A DNA stretch of 9,060 nucleotides from Acidobacteriaceae bacterium (GTDB lineage: Bacteria; Acidobacteriota; Terriglobia; Terriglobales; Acidobacteriaceae). Under the pieces are notes generated by a model, which saw only the letters and a list, made by a program, of their open reading frames with translations, was not told the DNA's origin and did not search any database. Made by a program: the position numbers and the translations under genes. Shown in pieces: positions 5,607-9,060 of this stretch (its first letter is position 1; the number at the start of each line of letters is the position of its first letter). The stretch spans positions 1 to 9,060 of the forward strand of contig DAHXOQ010000101.1 of assembly GCA_027364815.1 (NCBI GenBank). Direction: 5' to 3'.

Positions 5607-7025
5607 ATGCATAAAAATGTTTCGATTTGCGTGATTGGTTCCGGCTATGTGGGACTCGTAGCCGCGGTTTGCTTTGCCGAGATGGGCCACCATGTAAACT
5701 GCGTCGATAACGACGAGGCGAAGGTAAAGATGCTCCTCGCGGGAGGCGTGCCGATCTATGAGGAGCACCTGGAAGAGATGCTGAAAAAGCATCTTGGCCA
5801 TGGCGTCCAGTTCACAACTGACCTGAGCGCGGCGGTAAAAGCGAGCGAAGCAGTATTTATTGCAGTGGGTACGCCGCAGGGAGATACGGGTGCGGCCGAT
5901 CTCTCGTATGTTGAGGCCGTGGTCAGCGAGATTGCTCGGGCCATGAACGGCTATAAAGTTATTGTCGAGAAAAGCACAGTGCCGGTTTATACGAATGAAT
6001 GGATCCGGCGCGTGATGCACCGTCACGGCGTGGATGCGCAGAGTTTTGATGTGGTTTCGAATCCGGAATTTTTGCGCGAGGGAACGGCAATTGGCGATTT
6101 TCTGCACCCGGACCGGATTGTGGTGGGCGCAAATACTGAACGCGCGGCGGAGTTGCTCAGAAGGATTTATGCGCCGCTGACGGATGGTAGTTATTACGCG
6201 AAAGCAAGTTCCCTCAAAGGCGATTTAAGTGCGACGAATCCGGCAAAGCTGCTGGTGACTTCGGCGCAGAGCGCAGAGATTATCAAGCATGCATCGAATG
6301 CGTTTTTGGCGCTGAAAATTTCATTCATCAACGCGGTGGCGAATTTGGCCGAGAGCGTGGATGCGGATATTGAAGATATTTCGGCGGGGATTGGACTCGA
6401 TTCGCGCATTGGGCCGAAGTTTTTGCGCGCGGGGATTGGGTATGGCGGGTCGTGCTTCCCGAAGGATGTGGCCGCGTTTCATTGGGTGGCGCAACAGCAG
6501 GGTGTGGATTTTCAACTGCTGGACGAAGTGAGAAAGATCAACGAGCGGCAGAAAGATATCTTCTTTAACAAGGTGCGTGCGGCGTTGTGGACACTGCGCG
6601 GAAAGAAGCTGGCGGCGCTGGGGCTGGCCTTCAAACGGGATACGGATGATATTCGCGAGTCGCCGGCGATTGACGTGATCCGGAAATTTTTAGATGCGGG
6701 TGCATCGGTTTGCGCCTATGACCCGGCAGCGACGGAGCGGGCTCAATCCGTACTTCCGGCGAGCAAGCAGATGAGCTATGCCGAGGGAATTTATGAGGCG
6801 GCGAAAGATGCCGATGCGCTGCTGATTCTGACGGATTGGGCTGAGTTTGCTGATTTGGATTTGACCAAGCTGAATCAGGCGCTGAAGTTCCCGATTGTGG
6901 TTGACGGGCGGAATTTGTATGCTCCGGAGAAGATGGCCGAGCAGGGATTCACTTATGTAAGCATGGGGCGGCCGGCAAATTACACGACACAACAGGGCAA
7001 GCCGCAGAAAATGGTGCTGTCGTAA
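5607..7025 (+). CDS. ugd: UDP-glucose 6-dehydrogenase
   Basis: Cytoplasmic NAD-dependent four-electron oxidation of UDP-glucose to UDP-glucuronate. The protein is 472 aa from ATG 5607, preceded by AGAGGG about 11 nt upstream; a GTG at 5595 would add four residues but has no ribosome site. In numbering from ATG 5607: Rossmann G-S-G-Y-V-G (11-16); E-K-S-T-V-P (121-126); N-P-E-F-L-R-E-G-T-A (152-161); I-I-K-H-A-S-N-A-F-L-A-L-K (225-237) with catalytic K227 and N231; G-I-G-Y-G-G-S-C-F-P-K-D (276-287) with the nucleophile C283 and D287; and F-K-R-D-T-D-D-I-R-E-S-P (343-354) of the C-terminal UDP-binding domain. All catalytic residues are present. Between I-Y-A-P-L and S-A-E-I-I-K there are about 17 more residues than in classical Ugd, a variant I believe is common in this branch. 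It is followed 28 nt later by uxs, which uses its product. Confidence 0.95.
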   Translation: MHKNVSICVIGSGYVGLVAAVCFAEMGHHVNCVDNDEAKVKMLLAGGVPIYEEHLEEMLKKHLGHGVQFTTDLSAAVKASEAVFIAVGTPQGDTGAADLSYVEAVVSEIARAMNGYKVIVEKSTVPVYTNEWIRRVMHRHGVDAQSFDVVSNPEFLREGTAIGDFLHPDRIVVGANTERAAELLRRIYAPLTDGSYYAKASSLKGDLSATNPAKLLVTSAQSAEIIKHASNAFLALKISFINAVANLAESVDADIEDISAGIGLDSRIGPKFLRAGIGYGGSCFPKDVAAFHWVAQQQGVDFQLLDEVRKINERQKDIFFNKVRAALWTLRGKKLAALGLAFKRDTDDIRESPAIDVIRKFLDAGASVCAYDPAATERAQSVLPASKQMSYAEGIYEAAKDADALLILTDWAEFADLDLTKLNQALKFPIVVDGRNLYAPEKMAEQGFTYVSMGRPANYTTQQGKPQKMVLS

Positions 7026-7053
7026 TTTTTTTGAAGTTGGGAGCAGGAATAAC

Positions 7054-7998
7054 TTGAGCAAGCGGATATTGGTGACCGGCGCCGCCGGATTTCTGGGTTC
7101 GAATTTGACCGACCGGCTGCTGGCCGAAGGGCACAGCGTGATTGGCGTGGACAACTACTGCACCAGCGCGCATGAGAATATTGCGCACCTGGATGGAAAT
7201 CCGAAATTTGAATTTCTGAAACACGATATTTGCGTGGAATTTGATCCGGGGCCAGTGGATGCGATCTTCAACATGGCCTCGCCGGCGAGCCCGCCGGAGT
7301 ATCTGCGGCTGGCGATTGAAACGCTGAAAGTGGGCTCGGTGGGCGTGGAAAATACGCTCAAGATTGCCGAGAAGTATGGGGCGGATTATCTGCATGCTTC
7401 GACTTCGGAGTGTTACGGCGATCCGCTGGAGCATCCGCAGAGCGAGAGCTACTGGGGCAATGTGAACCCGGTGGGGCCGCGCTCGGTCTACGACGAGGCG
7501 AAGCGATTTTCCGAAGCGGCGGTTGCGGCGTATCACCGGTATCACGGGGTGAATACGCACCTGGTGAGAATTTTTAATACGTATGGGCCGCGGCTGCATC
7601 CGAGCGATGGGCGCGTGATTTCAAATTTTCTAATGCAGGCGCTCAAGGGCGAGCCGTTGACAATCTATGGCGATGGAACACAGACGAGAAGTTTTTGTTA
7701 TGTCGACGATTTGATTGAGGGAATTTTGTTGCTGGCGAAATCGGATGAGCATTTGCCGGTGAATATCGGGAACCCGGGCGAGTTCACGATTCTGGAGTGC
7801 GCGGAAGAGGTGCTCAAGATGACTGGGTCAAAGAGTGCGCTGATTTTTGAGGCGCTGCCGCAGGATGATCCGACACGCAGGAAACCGGATATTACGAAGG
7901 CACGGCAGACTCTGGGTTGGGAGCCGAAGATTAAATTGCATGAGGGTTTGGAGAGGTGCTTGCCGTACTTTTTGAAGAAGGTGGAAGAGGGGCATTAG
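7054..7998 (+). CDS. uxs: UDP-glucuronate decarboxylase (UDP-xylose synthase)
   Basis: Extended SDR of 314 aa that oxidises, decarboxylates and re-reduces UDP-glucuronate to UDP-xylose with bound NAD. Rossmann G-A-A-G-F-L-G is at 9-15. Hallmarks that separate Uxs from UDP-glucose epimerases are N-M-A-S-P-A-S-P-P-E-Y (73-83), A-S-T-S-E-C-Y-G-D-P with E119, H-P-Q-x-E-x-Y-W-G-N-V-N-P-V-G-P-R-S (127-144), Y146-x-x-x-K150, Y-G-P-R-L-H-P-x-D-G-R-V (177-188) and D-D-P-T-R-R-K-P-D-I (271-280). The start is TTG at 7054 with AGGA 5 nt upstream; this begins the Rossmann strand at the usual distance and no nearer ATG fits. It lies 28 nt after ugd, so the pair forms a two-gene operon converting UDP-glucose to UDP-xylose. 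Length is typical of bacterial Uxs, with no membrane anchor. Confidence 0.94.
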   Translation: MSKRILVTGAAGFLGSNLTDRLLAEGHSVIGVDNYCTSAHENIAHLDGNPKFEFLKHDICVEFDPGPVDAIFNMASPASPPEYLRLAIETLKVGSVGVENTLKIAEKYGADYLHASTSECYGDPLEHPQSESYWGNVNPVGPRSVYDEAKRFSEAAVAAYHRYHGVNTHLVRIFNTYGPRLHPSDGRVISNFLMQALKGEPLTIYGDGTQTRSFCYVDDLIEGILLLAKSDEHLPVNIGNPGEFTILECAEEVLKMTGSKSALIFEALPQDDPTRRKPDITKARQTLGWEPKIKLHEGLERCLPYFLKKVEEGH

Positions 7999-8013
7999 AT
8001 TTTGGAGATTTTC

Positions 8014-8053
8014 AAATATAGGATGCGGCTAATGGCCGCATCCTATATTTTTT
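8014..8053 (+). terminator. Strong intrinsic terminator after ugd-uxs
   Basis: AAATATAGGATGCGGC (8014-8029) and its exact complement (8035-8050) form a perfect 16-bp stem with a 5-nt loop, running into a six-T tract (8048-8053). It begins 16 nt after the uxs stop and insulates the operon from the next gene. Confidence 0.9.
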
Positions 8054-8077
8054 GGTTGGTGAGGTAGACTCGTTGGC

Positions 8078-9060
8078 ATGAAGATTTTCTCTTGGTTGAT
8101 GCTTCCCTGCTTGGTGTTGGTTTTAATTTGCGTGTCGGGGGTTGCGGTTGCACAGACGACTGCGCCGAATACGCCGGTGTGGACGATGCAGGATTCGGGA
8201 GTGACGGCAAGCTTGCGCGGGATTCATTCGGTGGATGGGAAAATTGCGTGGGCAAGTGGAAGTGGCGGAACGGTGCTGAGGACGGTGGATGGTGGTGAGC
8301 ATTGGATTAAGTGCGAAGTGCCGGATGGAAAGAAGGATGGTGCGAAGCTGGATTTTAGGGGTGTGCAGGCCTGGGATGAGAAGACGGCGATTGTGATGGC
8401 GAGTGGGCCGGGAGAGTTGAGCCGGTTGTATAAGACAACTGATGGTTGCAAGACGTGGAAGTTGATTTTCGAGAATCCAGATAAGGATGGGTTTTGGGAT
8501 GCGATCCGAATTAATAAAAATAGTGATGGATGGTTGCTTGGCGATCCAGTGAATGGGAAGTTCACATTGTTCTACACGCACAAAGATGGGGAACGTTGGA
8601 CACGAATGAACAATACGGGATTGGATGCGGATGCGAAAAACCAAGGTGCATTTGCAGCCAGTAATTCTTCTCTGATCAATGTTGGGTTTCCTCTTTTTGT
8701 CACCGGCGGAAACGCTGGCGCCAAATTGTATGAAATATCTAAAACCGTAATTTGTTTAGATGAATGTAGTGATGATGATGTGATTTCGGCACACAAAAAA
8801 GATGTATGGACGCAACAAAATATACCAGTCGGTAATCAGACGGAAGGATCTGGCGCATTTGCAATTGATACAAGAGAGCAACCATCCTCAATTTTGAAAA
8901 CACAATTAGTTGTAGTCGGCGGCGATTACACCAAGCCCAATGAATCTGCGAGAACTGCGGCTTGGTCTTCTGATGGCGGAAAAACATGGACGGCTTCGGA
9001 GAAACTACCACATGGGTATCGGTCGACGGTGCAATGGAGTGAGGCTCTGAAGCTTTGGAT
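8078..9060 (+). CDS. Secreted Asp-box (YCF48/BNR-like) beta-propeller protein, 3' end missing
   Basis: An open frame runs from ATG 8078 to the window edge: 327 codons with no stop. It begins with a signal peptide (M-K-I-F-S-W-L-M-L-P then a hydrophobic stretch), with likely cleavage after A-V-A at residue 25. The mature protein has at least four Asp-box motifs of the S/T-x-D-G-x-x-x-W type: D71-G-G-E-H-W76, D122-G-C-K-T-W127, D170-G-E-R-W174 (shortened) and D299-G-G-K-T-W304. These, with repeats such as G-V-Q-A-W-D-E-K-T-A-I-V-M-A-S-G, indicate a beta-propeller of the sialidase/YCF48 photosystem-assembly-like superfamily, which is abundant and mostly uncharacterised in Acidobacteria and not evidence of photosynthesis. 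GAGGT at 8061-8065 is a rather distant ribosome site (12 nt). The gene is separated from uxs by a strong terminator, so it is probably independent. Codon usage becomes AT-richer after about 8490. Molecular function is not predictable. Confidence 0.75.
   Translation, partial: MKIFSWLMLPCLVLVLICVSGVAVAQTTAPNTPVWTMQDSGVTASLRGIHSVDGKIAWASGSGGTVLRTVDGGEHWIKCEVPDGKKDGAKLDFRGVQAWDEKTAIVMASGPGELSRLYKTTDGCKTWKLIFENPDKDGFWDAIRINKNSDGWLLGDPVNGKFTLFYTHKDGERWTRMNNTGLDADAKNQGAFAASNSSLINVGFPLFVTGGNAGAKLYEISKTVICLDECSDDDVISAHKKDVWTQQNIPVGNQTEGSGAFAIDTREQPSSILKTQLVVVGGDYTKPNESARTAAWSSDGGKTWTASEKLPHGYRSTVQWSEALKLW

Noticed and set aside
6949..7599. 216-aa minus-strand frame opposite ugd-uxs
   Set aside because: It is an Arg/His/Ile-rich antisense shadow spanning the junction of two well-identified genes.
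8078..9060. Reading the YCF48-like protein as evidence for photosynthesis
   Set aside because: Asp-box propellers annotated as photosystem assembly factor-like are widespread in non-photosynthetic bacteria, and no photosynthesis gene is present.
1..9060. Search for CRISPR arrays, tRNA genes, insertion sequences, toxin-antitoxin pairs or phage genes
   Set aside because: No regularly spaced repeats, tRNA-like cloverleaf, transposase-like protein or terminal inverted repeats were seen. The window looks like ordinary chromosomal metabolism.

Overview
The window looks like a chromosomal segment from an Acidobacteriota (Terriglobia-like) soil bacterium. This is inferred from protein style: the N-terminus of a family-typical glucose-6-phosphate isomerase, a DUF542-hemerythrin Ric protein, a Gram-negative type secreted beta-barrel protein and an Asp-box (YCF48-like) secreted protein. 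Coding density is high, GC content is moderate to high, and there are no tRNAs, rRNAs, CRISPR arrays or insertion sequences. The phylum is an educated guess; the Gram-negative nature is better supported.

Layout. 1-134 (-) is the 5' end of a probable pgi. 230-964 (+) is ric, an iron-sulfur cluster repair protein, divergent from pgi. Two hairpins (985-1010 and 1047-1081) lie between ric and a convergent minus-strand block. That block, read from right to left, is manA (5288-4224), a signal-peptide-bearing beta-barrel protein (3836-3225), a GDP-mannose 3,5-epimerase homologue (2881-1889) and a GT26 WecG/TagA/CpsF-type glycosyltransferase (1862-1092). The last two are only 26 nt apart and probably form an operon. 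The beta-barrel gene and manA each have long upstream gaps and are probably separate units. Divergent from manA is a plus-strand pair, ugd (5607-7025) and uxs (7054-7998), closed by a perfect 16-bp-stem terminator. A secreted Asp-box protein (8078 to beyond the window end) follows.

How the genes work together. Apart from ric and the last gene, the theme is supply of activated sugars. ManA links fructose-6-P to mannose-6-P. After phosphomannomutase and GDP-mannose pyrophosphorylase (not in the window), GDP-mannose would be the substrate of the epimerase, giving GDP-L-galactose and/or GDP-L-gulose. On the other strand Ugd oxidises UDP-glucose to UDP-glucuronate and Uxs decarboxylates it to UDP-xylose. 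The glycosyltransferase next to the epimerase suggests use in an envelope or exported polysaccharide. The least ordinary element is the epimerase, which keeps the active-site residues and much of the sequence character of the plant vitamin C pathway enzyme GME. I see no wholly new defence or mobile system here; the other points of interest are candidate operators and dyads in the intergenic regions.
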